From NCBI GenBank assembly GCA_019309945.1, contig JAFDFH010000012.1, forward strand, positions 1 through 17,061: 17,061 nucleotides of DNA, in the 5' to 3' direction. The notes beneath the pieces were generated by a model. That model saw only the letters and a list, made by a program, of their open reading frames with translations, was not told where the DNA came from and did not search any database. Position numbers and translations under genes: made by a program. Shown in pieces: positions 1 to 6,998 of the stretch (position 1 is the first letter of the stretch; each line of letters starts with the position of its first letter). This DNA is from Deltaproteobacteria bacterium (GTDB taxonomy: Bacteria > Desulfobacterota > Desulfobacteria > Desulfobacterales > JAFDFH01).

Positions 1-31
1 TTAAACAATTGGCCCTGTTTGACAAACTACT

Positions 32-176
32 TAGTGCCCATCCAGAAACGGTCTTTTTGCCCGATCTCGGCGTTATGCTTAAAATTTTATCCTCGGAATA
101 TCAACTATATGCCTGCGGTAAAATTTTTCGCAGGCCTTGATCTCGAACAAAAATCCTCGTTTCTGGACGGACACTA
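32..176 (+). repeat. Element A copy 1, 145-bp MITE-like inverted-repeat element
   Basis: Non-coding element bounded by TAGTG...CACTA. Its terminal inverted repeats are about 19 bp (TAGTGCCCATCCAGAAACG at the left; the right end read inward is TAGTGTCCGTCCAGAAACG). An almost identical copy of exactly the same length lies inverted at 4544-4688, with only a few differences, and a third copy starts at 17053. The interior is itself roughly palindromic and holds a GCCTGCG/CGCAGGC stem around 107-131. Both ends begin with TA, which fits the 2-bp TA target duplication of IS630/Tc1-mariner-type elements; that assignment is inference. It contains no plausible gene and lies 62 bp beyond the end of the DUF89 gene. 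Confidence 0.85.
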
Positions 177-238
177 CTTATATCTCAGATGCTTGTCAAG
201 AATACAAAACAAACGCCGGCGCGAAATCTTTTTCCCCC

Positions 239-1099
239 CTACGTGTCTCTCAGTGCTTGCCGAACAACAAAGCTTCCCACCTCACAGCCGAGATGTTTTG
301 CAATTACAGGACACTTTGCTTTAAGGATAAAAAAAATGTTTTTATTAACATCCGTGAGGGTTTCATAATTACCCTGCCCTTTGGCGATAATCAGGTCGGC
401 ATCAGTGAAAAGTTGTTTCAATGTATCCGAACATTCTTCTATTATCGTCCCCGGCGCATCTGAACCGTTATCAATAACATTAACAACATCCGTCATCCCC
501 GTAGCCCTGGCATCGGCCATGGTGGCATCGTTAATAATAGGACTGCCTTTTACAACAAAAGTTATCTTATCTGCAGGTAACTCCTCTATCAGTAAACGAT
601 CAAAAACGATTTCTCCGGCATTGTCACCCAGGTAGAGGATCTTTTTGGCTAAAGCGATGGCATAATATAGTTCTTCTATCTCGCCAAACAATGGTTCTGG
701 CAATGCCTGCTCAATCGTCTTGGACAGATCAATCCTATCCAACTTATTGCTTACACCGAAATCAATTATATTACCGGCAATCGCAAAGCGAACGGCTGTT
801 TCAAGTGGATTGGAAGCATTGTCAATCCGTTGCCTGAGCTCTGGATATAGATCCAATGCGTACCGGTTAAAGCGGTCTTTAAGTTCTTTGTAGGGGTCAT
901 CACAGCTGGAAAGCCTGCGGATCAAACGGTGGATTTGCTGCGCCATCACCGGTGGAGATTTTTGAAGATCCATTTCGCTGGCGGCGCGAAGAACACCGCG
1001 AAGGACCTCTTCCTGTATCCTTGCGTCATGAGTTGCAAGCCTCACAGCGTCGACCGCCTGACGGATAAAACAGGGTATGCAGTCATAAAATGTTTCCAC
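239..1099 (-). CDS. DUF89/ARMT1-like damage-control phosphatase family protein
   Basis: A 286-residue protein of the DUF89 family, metal-dependent phosphatases thought to remove damaged or surplus phosphometabolites; the substrate cannot be told from sequence. Visible marks are an N-terminal CxxC (C7, C10) typical of the short archaeal/bacterial subfamily, GN-x-IDFG near 109-115, LGDNAGE at 157-163 giving the Asp-Asn metal-binding pair (D159, N160), KGSPIIND at 184-191 with a further Asp, and AKGQGNYE at 239-246. The start is GTG, supported by an AAGGA motif about 8 nt upstream; no better ATG precedes the conserved CxxC. It is transcribed alone, away from dtd, and ends 62 bp from element A copy 1. 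Cytoplasmic, with no signal peptide. Family assignment is firm; function is open. Confidence 0.88.
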   Translation of the reverse strand: METFYDCIPCFIRQAVDAVRLATHDARIQEEVLRGVLRAASEMDLQKSPPVMAQQIHRLIRRLSSCDDPYKELKDRFNRYALDLYPELRQRIDNASNPLETAVRFAIAGNIIDFGVSNKLDRIDLSKTIEQALPEPLFGEIEELYYAIALAKKILYLGDNAGEIVFDRLLIEELPADKITFVVKGSPIINDATMADARATGMTDVVNVIDNGSDAPGTIIEECSDTLKQLFTDADLIIAKGQGNYETLTDVNKNIFFILKAKCPVIAKHLGCEVGSFVVRQALRDT

Positions 1100-1623
1100 A
1101 ATTTTAAATCCTTTTTAATGTCTCAGTCCACTTCAACAGCCATATGGTAAATATAAGGAACGGATATCGTTCTTTTCCCTGAAAAACAATATAAACACAC
1201 CTTTTTTTCGATTTCTGTATTCAAAATCATTCTGAAAAAAATAACAAAATGGCATCACCCTTTAGACAGATCCTTGATTCTGGATACCGGATGATGTACT
1301 GATCGAATGTAACCGGGTTGGTCTCTGCTATTTCTAAACCGGATAAACCGGGAAAGTTAAGAGTGAATCCGGTCTCGAAGGGGGAATAAAATCTGAAAAG
1401 AGATCTTTTTCCAAGATCCTTTGTATGATGAATTCGTCTTTTTACAAATTCATAAATTTTCGGATCTATAAACAAAAACAAGGTGGAAGGTGAAAGTCGA
1501 ATGGTTTTACAGTCAGTTTAGCCCGAGTTTTTCACGCTTGGGAGGCGAAGGACCCTTCGACCTGGATTCTCATTAAAATTGTTTATAGGCCCGCAAATTT
1601 TAAACTCATCGAAACAGTGGATT
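1100..1623. other. Intergenic region between DUF89 gene and dtd
   Basis: About 520 bp between divergent genes. It must hold the promoters for both, but I see no strong -35/-10 pair. An inverted repeat lies at 1155-1175. A leftward open frame at 1227-1481 (84 codons, TTG start, no Shine-Dalgarno) resembles nothing I know and is not called as a gene. The stretch around 1515-1565, containing a CGAAGG/CCTTCG palindrome, may be a decayed repeat, but no second copy is present in the window. Confidence 0.6.
1155..1175. promoter_or_regulatory. Inverted repeat upstream of the DUF89 gene
   Basis: AAGGAACG-gatat-CGTTCTTT can pair over 8 bp (one G-U) around a 5-nt loop. It lies about 56 bp upstream of the GTG start of the DUF89 gene, in its probable promoter or leader. 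It could be an operator or a leader hairpin. No gene reads into it on the + strand, so a terminator role is unlikely despite the following T-rich bases. Confidence 0.3.
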
Positions 1624-2067
1624 ATGCGTGCAGTCGTCCAGCGGGTAAAAAAGAGTTCAGTTTCCATCGATAAAAAGGTGATCGCCGAAATCGGCAAAGG
1701 ACTCCTGGTGCTTTTAGGGGTCGCAAAAACGGATGAGACTCGAGATGTCGACTATCTGGTGGAAAAAATCCTGAATTTAAGGGTTTTTGAGGATGAAAAC
1801 AGCAAGATGAATAAGTCTCTGATCGAGATAAACGGTGAAATGCTAGTTGTATCCCAGTTCACTTTACTGGGTAACTGCCGAAAGGGCAGACGCCCCTCTT
1901 TTGTCGAAGCCGCCGAACCGGAAAAGGCCAATGCGCTTTACGAAAATTTTATCAACCAGGTTCGGCAGAAGGGGGTTTCAGCCCAAACCGGCCAATTCCG
2001 TGCCATGATGGATGTATCCCTGATCAATGACGGGCCGGTGACATTTATTTTGGAAAGCAGGTGGTAA
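1624..2067 (+). CDS. dtd: D-aminoacyl-tRNA deacylase Dtd
   Basis: Hydrolyses D-aminoacyl-tRNAs (D-Tyr and others) and so keeps D-amino acids out of proteins. It is a cytoplasmic homodimer. The 147-residue length is normal for the family. The signature SQFTL followed by CRKGRRPSF and the C-terminal NDGPVT (Gly-cisPro motif that holds the D-amino acid) are both present. The ATG at 1624 starts the canonical MRAVVQRV; the frame is open further upstream to a TTG, but that extension is not conserved and has no ribosome site. The Shine-Dalgarno at the chosen start is also weak. It is followed by an AT-rich hairpin and element C, then dacB on the same strand. Annotation is secure. Confidence 0.96.
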   Translation: MRAVVQRVKKSSVSIDKKVIAEIGKGLLVLLGVAKTDETRDVDYLVEKILNLRVFEDENSKMNKSLIEINGEMLVVSQFTLLGNCRKGRRPSFVEAAEPEKANALYENFINQVRQKGVSAQTGQFRAMMDVSLINDGPVTFILESRW

Positions 2068-2101
2068 TTTTCTACCGTATAAGCGCAAAGGTAACAAAGC
2101 C

Positions 2102-2123
2102 ATCTTTTAGAAGAAAAGATTTT
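2102..2123 (+). terminator. Weak AT-rich hairpin after dtd
   Basis: ATCTTTT-agaag-AAAAGAT is a perfect 7-bp stem, followed by only three T before element C begins at 2124. It sits 35 bp after the dtd stop, so it may act as a weak terminator. With a single G-C pair and a short T run, it could instead be incidental. Confidence 0.3.
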
Positions 2124-2394
2124 GTAACTTCTCAAAAACTTATGGTTAAACCTACCAGCGGAGTCATCCGGTATTTTTTTTCAAAGCGGGCAACTGTTTG
2201 AAGCCGTTTAGGGCGGCTTACAGTGCCCCGAACAGCATAAATTGTTGATTGTAGTCTGTTTGTGCTAAGCGACACACTCATTTTAGATCCCATGAGCGGG
2301 GCACTGTTAGGCGCCCTTAACGGCAAGTTTTGGCCGTATTGAAAAAAATTAGCGGATGGCGTAGCGGGCCTACCGGAACATATTGAGAAGTTAC
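2124..2394 (+). repeat. Element C copy 1, 271-bp MITE-like element
   Basis: Ends in perfect 12-bp inverted repeats, GTAACTTCTCAA (2124-2135) and TTGAGAAGTTAC (2383-2394). An imperfect subterminal inverted region follows at each end. It recurs at 16788-16981 in the same orientation and nearly identical, except that the second copy lacks 77 bp (2271-2347 here). It contains no coding capacity of its own; open frames crossing it are not family-like. Inner inverted arms ACAGTGCCCCG (about 2221-2231) and CGGGGCACTGT (about 2297-2307) could fold together. I see no clear target-site duplication. The right end lies 25 bp before dacB. Confidence 0.85.
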
Positions 2395-2412
2395 ATATTT
2401 TTCCTGTAGCAT
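2383..2412 (+). promoter_or_regulatory. Possible hybrid promoter at element C / dacB junction
   Basis: TTGAGA (2383-2388), within the right terminal repeat of element C, is followed after 18 bp by TAGCAT (2407-2412). Transcription would start at or next to the dacB ATG at 2420, giving a leaderless mRNA. This would agree with the absence of any Shine-Dalgarno before that ATG. The match to consensus is modest and the idea is inference. Confidence 0.3.
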
Positions 2413-2419
2413 AAAAATT

Positions 2420-3658
2420 ATGCCTTGCAAAAACGAAACCAAAATATCTTTTAAAACTTTCCTCTGTTTTGCGCTGCTGTTTTTTGGTGTTTTTTTCTTT
2501 CCACAGCCAGAAAACCTCCATGGCGCAAGCCTTACGGATTTGCAGTATCTCATTGGGAATCAAGACGCCGTCCTAATTGCCGATCCCCAGGGCAAGATTC
2601 TTTTTTCGAAAAATGCCGGTAAAAAGCTTGTTCCTGCGTCAACCTTGAAAACATTGACCTCTCTAGCGGCCCTGTATTATCTGGGATCCGATTATCGCTT
2701 TGCCACTGAATTTTATCTCGATAAAAATAAACATCTTAAGGTAAAAGGATATGGTGATCCTCTTCTGATATCAGAAGTTCTGCATGAAATTGCCGGGTTC
2801 ATGGGGCACAGGCTTGAAAAATTCAACGACCTTGTTTTGGATGATTCATACTTTCATCACCCGATCGTAATTCCCGGTGTAACTTCATCCTTCGAGCCTT
2901 ATGATGCACCCAATGGCGCCCTTTGCGTTAACTTCAATACGGTTTATTTTAAACACGCCCCAAACGGTAACTTCATCAGCTCTGAAACTCAAACGCCACT
3001 CTTACCATTTGTACAAAAAAGAATAATTAAATCTCAACTCAACGAAGGAAGAATTATTCTTTCCTCGCAGAATAACGAATTCGTGCTTTACGCCGGGCAC
3101 CTCATTTCTTATTTCTTCAAAGAAAAAGGTATAAAATCAAATGGTAAAATCAGGAGAGGACGCGTAAAGGGAAAAACGGATGCGCTCATTTTCAGATATC
3201 TTTCAAGATTCTCGCTGGAAGAAGTGATTGCTAAACTTCTGGATCATTCAAACAACTTTATGGCCAATCAGATTCTCATTGCCACCGGCGCTAAGGTTTA
3301 TGATCCACCGGGAACTCTTGAAAAGGGCGTTCGCGCAACATCAATGTATGCAGAAAAAGTGTTAAAAATAGGTGGTATTCATATGGTTGAGGGTTCGGGA
3401 ATATCAAAAGACAACCGACTTTCTGCAAGACAACTGTATGAAATTCTTGTAAATTTTGAGCCATACCACAAACTCATGCCCTGTGTGAATGGATCGTTCT
3501 ACAAGACGGGGACCTTGAGCGGCGTTAAAACTCGGGTGGGTTATATCGATAGGGGGAATGGTGCCCTATACCGCTTTGTGATACTCTTAAATACGCCGGG
3601 GAAAACAATTAAACCGGTTGTAGATAGTATTTTCAGAACTATAAATCAGGTGCATTAA
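2420..3658 (+). CDS. dacB: D-alanyl-D-alanine carboxypeptidase/endopeptidase, PBP4 (S13) family
   Basis: A periplasmic low-molecular-mass penicillin-binding protein that trims or cleaves D-Ala-containing peptide crosslinks in peptidoglycan. It has 412 residues, against about 475 for E. coli DacB, so the inserted domain is probably reduced. The N-terminus shows a signal peptide: a lysine-containing start, a hydrophobic run at about 13-28, and probable cleavage near HGAS at about 34-37. All three active-site motifs are present: S74-T-L-K77 (nucleophile serine), S277-N-N279 and K362-T-G364. The ATG at 2420 is required to keep the signal peptide, yet no Shine-Dalgarno precedes it, and element C ends only 25 bp upstream. 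It is convergent with folE2, with stop codons 3 bp apart. The family is certain; the dacB symbol is by family. Confidence 0.93.
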   Translation: MPCKNETKISFKTFLCFALLFFGVFFFPQPENLHGASLTDLQYLIGNQDAVLIADPQGKILFSKNAGKKLVPASTLKTLTSLAALYYLGSDYRFATEFYLDKNKHLKVKGYGDPLLISEVLHEIAGFMGHRLEKFNDLVLDDSYFHHPIVIPGVTSSFEPYDAPNGALCVNFNTVYFKHAPNGNFISSETQTPLLPFVQKRIIKSQLNEGRIILSSQNNEFVLYAGHLISYFFKEKGIKSNGKIRRGRVKGKTDALIFRYLSRFSLEEVIAKLLDHSNNFMANQILIATGAKVYDPPGTLEKGVRATSMYAEKVLKIGGIHMVEGSGISKDNRLSARQLYEILVNFEPYHKLMPCVNGSFYKTGTLSGVKTRVGYIDRGNGALYRFVILLNTPGKTIKPVVDSIFRTINQVH

Positions 3659-3661
3659 CAT

Positions 3662-4456
3662 TTAAAGAGAGTATGTGTTCGCAGGTTCACCGCTCGTGAT
3701 ATGAGCAAAAGCACTATGATTATGGATCGATTCGAAATTTTCAGCGCTAACTGAAAACCAAGTTATGTTTTCGTCCTTATTCAATTTTTCCGCAATATCC
3801 CGAACGATATCTTCAACAAATTTTGGGTTTTTGAACCCCTTTTCGGTCACACACTTTTCATCAACACGCTTCAAAACAGAGTACACATCACAGGAGGCTG
3901 ATTCTTCCACCAGCTCAATCATGTCTTCCATCCATATAAACTTTTTAAACCGCGTGCTAAGCCGCACCTCGCCCCGTTGGTTATGAGCACCGAATTCACT
4001 AATCTCCTTCGAACACGGGCAGACTGAAGAAATGGGGACGATGACTTCTGAAATCAGATCGACCTTATCATCGGTATGGCTCGTTCCGACAATTCTGCAG
4101 GTATAATCCATAAGGCCCGCTGAACTGCTGATCGGGGCTTTTTTTTCAATAAAATAAGGAAACGTTATTTCAATATGTGCGGAAGCCGCATTCAAATGCG
4201 TTTTCATCTGATCAAGGATAGCTGAAAATTTTTCTAAAGAAACTTCCGGCTGAATCAAATGGAGCATTTCAACAAAACGACTCATGTGGGTGCCCTTGTA
4301 TTTATGGGGCAATGCCACATACATGTTTATCGAAGCCACCGTATGTTGATATCCGTCCCTCCTGTCTCGAACTGTTATGGGATAACGAAGATTTTTTATT
4401 CCGACCTTGTCTATGGGTATATTGCGGTGGTCACGCTGGTTCTGGATGTCCTTCAT
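3662..4456 (-). CDS. folE2: GTP cyclohydrolase FolE2 (type IB)
   Basis: Converts GTP to 7,8-dihydroneopterin triphosphate, the first step of folate and deazapurine (queuosine-type) synthesis, using the metal-flexible IB fold instead of the zinc-dependent FolE. It has 264 residues, the normal length. Recognisable marks are GTHMSRF at 55-61, CPCSKEIS at 146-153 with the metal-ligand cysteine, FGAHNQRG at 155-162, and HNHSAFAH at 245-252. The ATG at 4456 has no strong Shine-Dalgarno. The 87-bp upstream gap to element A copy 2 carries an ATCAG-aat-CTGAT palindrome and a 17-bp sequence repeated at 14020. Element A separates it from ttcA, so it may have its own promoter. Confidence 0.95.
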   Translation of the reverse strand: MKDIQNQRDHRNIPIDKVGIKNLRYPITVRDRRDGYQHTVASINMYVALPHKYKGTHMSRFVEMLHLIQPEVSLEKFSAILDQMKTHLNAASAHIEITFPYFIEKKAPISSSAGLMDYTCRIVGTSHTDDKVDLISEVIVPISSVCPCSKEISEFGAHNQRGEVRLSTRFKKFIWMEDMIELVEESASCDVYSVLKRVDEKCVTEKGFKNPKFVEDIVRDIAEKLNKDENITWFSVSAENFESIHNHSAFAHITSGEPANTYSL

Positions 4457-4471
4457 AGTCTAAACTTTTTA

Positions 4472-4488
4472 GGGAGCATTACCGATTT
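4472..4488. repeat. 17-bp repeat GGGAGCATTACCGATTT, copy 1
   Basis: GGGAGCATTACCGATTT lies just upstream of folE2 and recurs exactly at 14020-14036, downstream of the prepilin peptidase gene. In both places it lies within about 80 bp of an element of the A/B group (element A copy 2 here, element B there). An exact 17-bp match is unlikely by chance in 17 kb, so it may be a fragment of a further dispersed repeat. Confidence 0.55.
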
Positions 4489-4543
4489 GTTAATAATCGT
4501 ATCAGAATCTGATCGGGATGGTCTATTTCTTCCAGGCGCTATC

Positions 4544-4688
4544 TAGTGTCCGTCCAGAAACGAGGATTTTTGTTCGAGATCAAGGCCTACAAAAATTTTT
4601 ACCGCAGGCATATAGTTGATATTCCGAGGATAAAATTTTGAGCATAACGCCGAGATCGGGCAAAAAGACCGTTTCTGGATGGACACTA
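4544..4688 (-). repeat. Element A copy 2, 145 bp, inverted relative to copy 1
   Basis: Read on the minus strand, this is the same 145-bp sequence as 32-176, with only a few substitutions (for example TAGTGTCC for TAGTGCCC at the end, and a changed centre that weakens the GCCTGCG stem). It has TAGTG/CACTA ends and 19-bp terminal inverted repeats with one mismatch. It lies between ttcA and folE2, both leftward, 34 bp beyond the ttcA stop. Together with copy 1 it brackets the DUF89-dtd-dacB-folE2 block as a 145-bp inverted repeat. Confidence 0.88.
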
Positions 4689-4722
4689 AGTAAGCTCCCC
4701 TCTGCAAACTGCTCGTTGAGTG

Positions 4723-5448
4723 TTATTTTAAAAGATAATCTTTGTTAACATTGCTCATGGACCTGAAGATATTCCCCTTTATTTTTCGATTGCTTTTATA
4801 AAGCTGATTTAAAAGTGTTTTTATCTCCTGCCTTTTAGAATTCGTTGCGGACGGACACGTATTGATAAAATCAGGAAAACCCATTTCAATCGAAAATCGC
4901 CGTATGCTATCCTCATCAACAAAGGCCAAGGGCCTTATCACGGTGATTTTATTTTGGAAGAAAGACTGGGAAGGCACCATGGTACTAATTTCACCTGCAT
5001 AGCACATATTTAAAAAAAGCGTTTCTATGATATCATCTTTGTTATGGCCGAGGGCTAGCTTATCGCATTCCAATTCAGCCGTGATTTCAAAAAGGCGCTT
5101 CCTCCGCAACCTTGAACATAAGAAACAGGGATTTTCCAGATTTTGGGAACTATGGCCTATGATTCCATAATCCGTATACTCTACTCTGAATGAATACCCC
5201 ATTTTGCTGCAGTAGTTCTTCAAGGAATCACCGAATCCCCCTTCAAAACCGGGATCGATGTAAATCGGAAACAGTTCATATCTTATGGGAACACGGGACT
5301 GACGTTCATTTAAAATCCACAAAAGAACAAGGCTGTCTTTCCCTCCTGAAAGACCAACTGCGATTCGGTCCCCATTGGATATCATATCATACCGGTGTAA
5401 GGCTTTGCCAACGCCTCTGTTCAGCGCCTTGTATGTATATGAAGCCAT
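4723..5448 (-). CDS. ttcA: TtcA-family tRNA 2-thiocytidine synthetase
   Basis: ATP-dependent tRNA thiolation enzyme, expected to convert C32 to 2-thiocytidine using an iron-sulfur cluster. It has 241 residues, shorter than E. coli TtcA (about 310) but typical of compact homologues. The PP-loop SGGKDS is at 34-39. CFLCSRLRR at 108-116 gives C108 and C111, LGHNKDD is at 133-139, and a third cysteine, C198 in NTCPSA, completes the three-cysteine cluster set. The ATG at 5448 gives the usual spacing before the PP-loop. It lies 30 bp downstream of rpoZ in the same direction and is probably cotranscribed. A related tRNA thiolase with another target base cannot be excluded. Confidence 0.88.
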   Translation of the reverse strand: MASYTYKALNRGVGKALHRYDMISNGDRIAVGLSGGKDSLVLLWILNERQSRVPIRYELFPIYIDPGFEGGFGDSLKNYCSKMGYSFRVEYTDYGIIGHSSQNLENPCFLCSRLRRKRLFEITAELECDKLALGHNKDDIIETLFLNMCYAGEISTMVPSQSFFQNKITVIRPLAFVDEDSIRRFSIEMGFPDFINTCPSATNSKRQEIKTLLNQLYKSNRKIKGNIFRSMSNVNKDYLLK

Positions 5449-5478
5449 CGGTAAGAATTCTCTGAAATATTTCGCGCG

Positions 5479-5793
5479 TTATTCTTCTTTCTCTACTTCT
5501 TCCTCTGTTCCTTTCTCTACTTGTTCATCTACTTGTTCATCTACTTGCTCATCTGCTTGTTCGTCTACTTTTTCATCTACTTGTTCATCTACTTCATTTT
5601 CTAACTCTTTTTTGAGAAGTACCTTCCCTGCAGCAATTTCTCGCAGAGAAACGACAATATCCTCATTTTTGGGTGAACTTACCAAGTATTCATGCCCCTC
5701 ACGGATTTGTCTTACACGTTTTGCGGCCATGTGGACCAACAAAAATCGGTTGGGTACACGTTTCAAGCAATCTTCTATTGTAATGCGTGCCAA
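5479..5793 (-). CDS. rpoZ: RNA polymerase omega subunit with acidic repeat tail
   Basis: The omega subunit aids folding and assembly of RNA polymerase by clasping beta-prime. The first ~66 residues are the conserved domain (MARITIEDCL start, NRFLLVHMAAKR at about 15-26). The remaining ~38 residues are a glutamate-rich tail built from six tandem four-residue units (VDEQ and variants, residues 68-91) ending in VEKEE. The start is TTG at 5793, well supported by GGAGG 7 nt upstream and by agreement with family N-termini. Total length is 104 residues, against about 70-90 in many homologues. It lies 124 bp after greA and 30 bp before ttcA, in the same direction. Confidence 0.92.
   Translation of the reverse strand: MARITIEDCLKRVPNRFLLVHMAAKRVRQIREGHEYLVSSPKNEDIVVSLREIAAGKVLLKKELENEVDEQVDEKVDEQADEQVDEQVDEQVEKGTEEEVEKEE
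5521..5592 (-). repeat. Six tandem 12-bp repeats in the rpoZ 3' end
   Basis: Six consecutive 12-bp units, consensus on the + strand TTGTTCATCTAC, with single-base variants in three of them. Each encodes Val/Ala-Asp-Glu-Gln/Lys in rpoZ. The unit length is a multiple of three, so slippage would lengthen or shorten the tail without breaking the frame. Confidence 0.95.
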
Positions 5794-5917
5794 AGAAAAA
5801 CCTCCATCCTTCTGTAAAACGTTATTTGTTTATTTCGCTGAATAATAAATTGGACTCTTTTCAGGCTTTTTACGAAACCATCATAATTTACTATTTAACG
5901 CTTCGATCGATCTCGAC

Positions 5918-6385
5918 CTATAGAATGTCGATCAATTCATAACACCTTTTTCCACCCGGTGCGTTCAGGATGATCTCATCTCCTGTTTTTTTACCGATAA
6001 TTAACTTTCCAAGGGGGGAAGAAACGGAAATACGTCCTTTCTCAATATTTGATTCATCTGGACCAACCAACTGATATTTGAGGGACTCACCTGTATCGAC
6101 ATTCTCAACCACCACCGTACAAGCGAATACAGCCCGATCCTTAGGAAGCGTATCCGGATCGATAATATCTGCAGCCAACAACTTATATTTTAAATCGGTT
6201 AACCGCCCGTCAATAAAAGCCTGACGTTCTTTGGCAGCTTCAAATTCTGCATTTTCGCTAATATCCCCATGGGCGCGGGCCTCTTCAATCGCAAGGATAT
6301 TCTTAGGCCGTTCGTCTTTTATAAGATGTTCCAGCTCTTTTTTAAGGTTTTCATAACCTTCCCGTGTAATCGGAACTCGCTCCAA
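5918..6385 (-). CDS. greA: Transcription elongation factor GreA
   Basis: Rescues backtracked RNA polymerase by stimulating its intrinsic RNA cleavage. It has 155 residues (family about 158): an N-terminal coiled coil carrying the acidic tip in GDISENAEFEAAKERQ, then a C-terminal FKBP-like domain with SPLGKLIIGK and a GGKRCYEL ending. The frame is open further upstream, but the start is TTG at 6385. It gives LERVPITREGY, matching normal GreA N-termini, and is preceded by AAGGAG 7 nt upstream. That ribosome site overlaps the stop codon of the asd remnant 11 bp upstream, so translation is probably coupled to it. It is followed by rpoZ. Confidence 0.94.
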   Translation of the reverse strand: MERVPITREGYENLKKELEHLIKDERPKNILAIEEARAHGDISENAEFEAAKERQAFIDGRLTDLKYKLLAADIIDPDTLPKDRAVFACTVVVENVDTGESLKYQLVGPDESNIEKGRISVSSPLGKLIIGKKTGDEIILNAPGGKRCYELIDIL

Positions 6386-6396
6386 ATTTAAACTCC

Positions 6397-6993
6397 TTAT
6401 AAATATTCCTTTGCGAGAATTTCTGCTATCTGAACCGCGTTGGTTGCAGCGCCCTTTCTGATATTGTCGGCAACGACCCACATGTTAATACCATTTGGAA
6501 TCGATTCGTCGTTTCGGATACGACCAACCCACCTCAAATCCTGACCAGCAGCGTCAATTGCAAGCGGATAAAGGTTGTTTCCAGGATCATCCACAATTTT
6601 AACGCCGGGCGCTTTTTCAAACAAAGCTCTCACATTCGCTGCTGAGATATGTTCTTCGGTCTCCACATTGATCGATTCCGAATGGCAATAAAAGACCGGC
6701 ACCCGTACCGTGGTCGCCGTAATTCCTATGAATGGATCCTCAAATATCTTTTTGGTCTCGTTGACCATCTTCATCTCTTCCTTGGTATAACCGTTTTCTT
6801 GAAATACATCGATATGGGGAAGACAGTTAAACGCGATCCTGTGGGGATAAATCTTCTTTTCATAATCAAGAAAATGAATCATGGATCGGGTCTGATCAAA
6901 AAGTTCGTCAATGGCCTTTTTCCCGGTCCCGGATACAGCCTGGTATGTGGAGACTACAATCCTTTTTATACCAACCTCCTTGTACAATCCCAC
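6397..6993 (-). pseudogene. asd: Aspartate-semialdehyde dehydrogenase, 5'-truncated (C-terminal half only)
   Basis: The 198 codons match the C-terminal domain of Asd, the NADPH enzyme making aspartate semialdehyde for lysine/diaminopimelate, threonine and methionine. The remnant opens at KEVGIKRIVVSTYQAVSGTG, normally near residue 150, and runs intact to the usual end. The whole Rossmann domain (GATGAVG-type loop) and the catalytic cysteine of the NCSTIQ motif are absent. The acid-base histidine is kept in FYCHSE, with C where G is usual. The only available start is GTG at 6993, 5 bp after the leuB stop; in-frame sequence upstream is leuB DNA read out of frame, not Asd. No frameshift is visible in what remains. 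It cannot be an active enzyme alone. A deletion, or an assembly collapse, is the likely cause. Confidence 0.85.
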
Positions 6994-6998
6994 AGGCC

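Noticed and set aside
1227..1481. Leftward 84-codon open frame between the DUF89 gene and dtd
   Set aside because: TTG start without ribosome site, no recognisable domain, unusual composition; probably chance or a decayed remnant.
5521..5592. Regular 12-bp repeats considered as a CRISPR-like array
   Set aside because: No spacers; units are contiguous, in frame and coding within rpoZ.
6386..6481. N-terminal extension of greA to a start at 6481
   Set aside because: The extension overlaps asd codons out of frame; the TTG at 6385 has AAGGAG and matches family N-termini.
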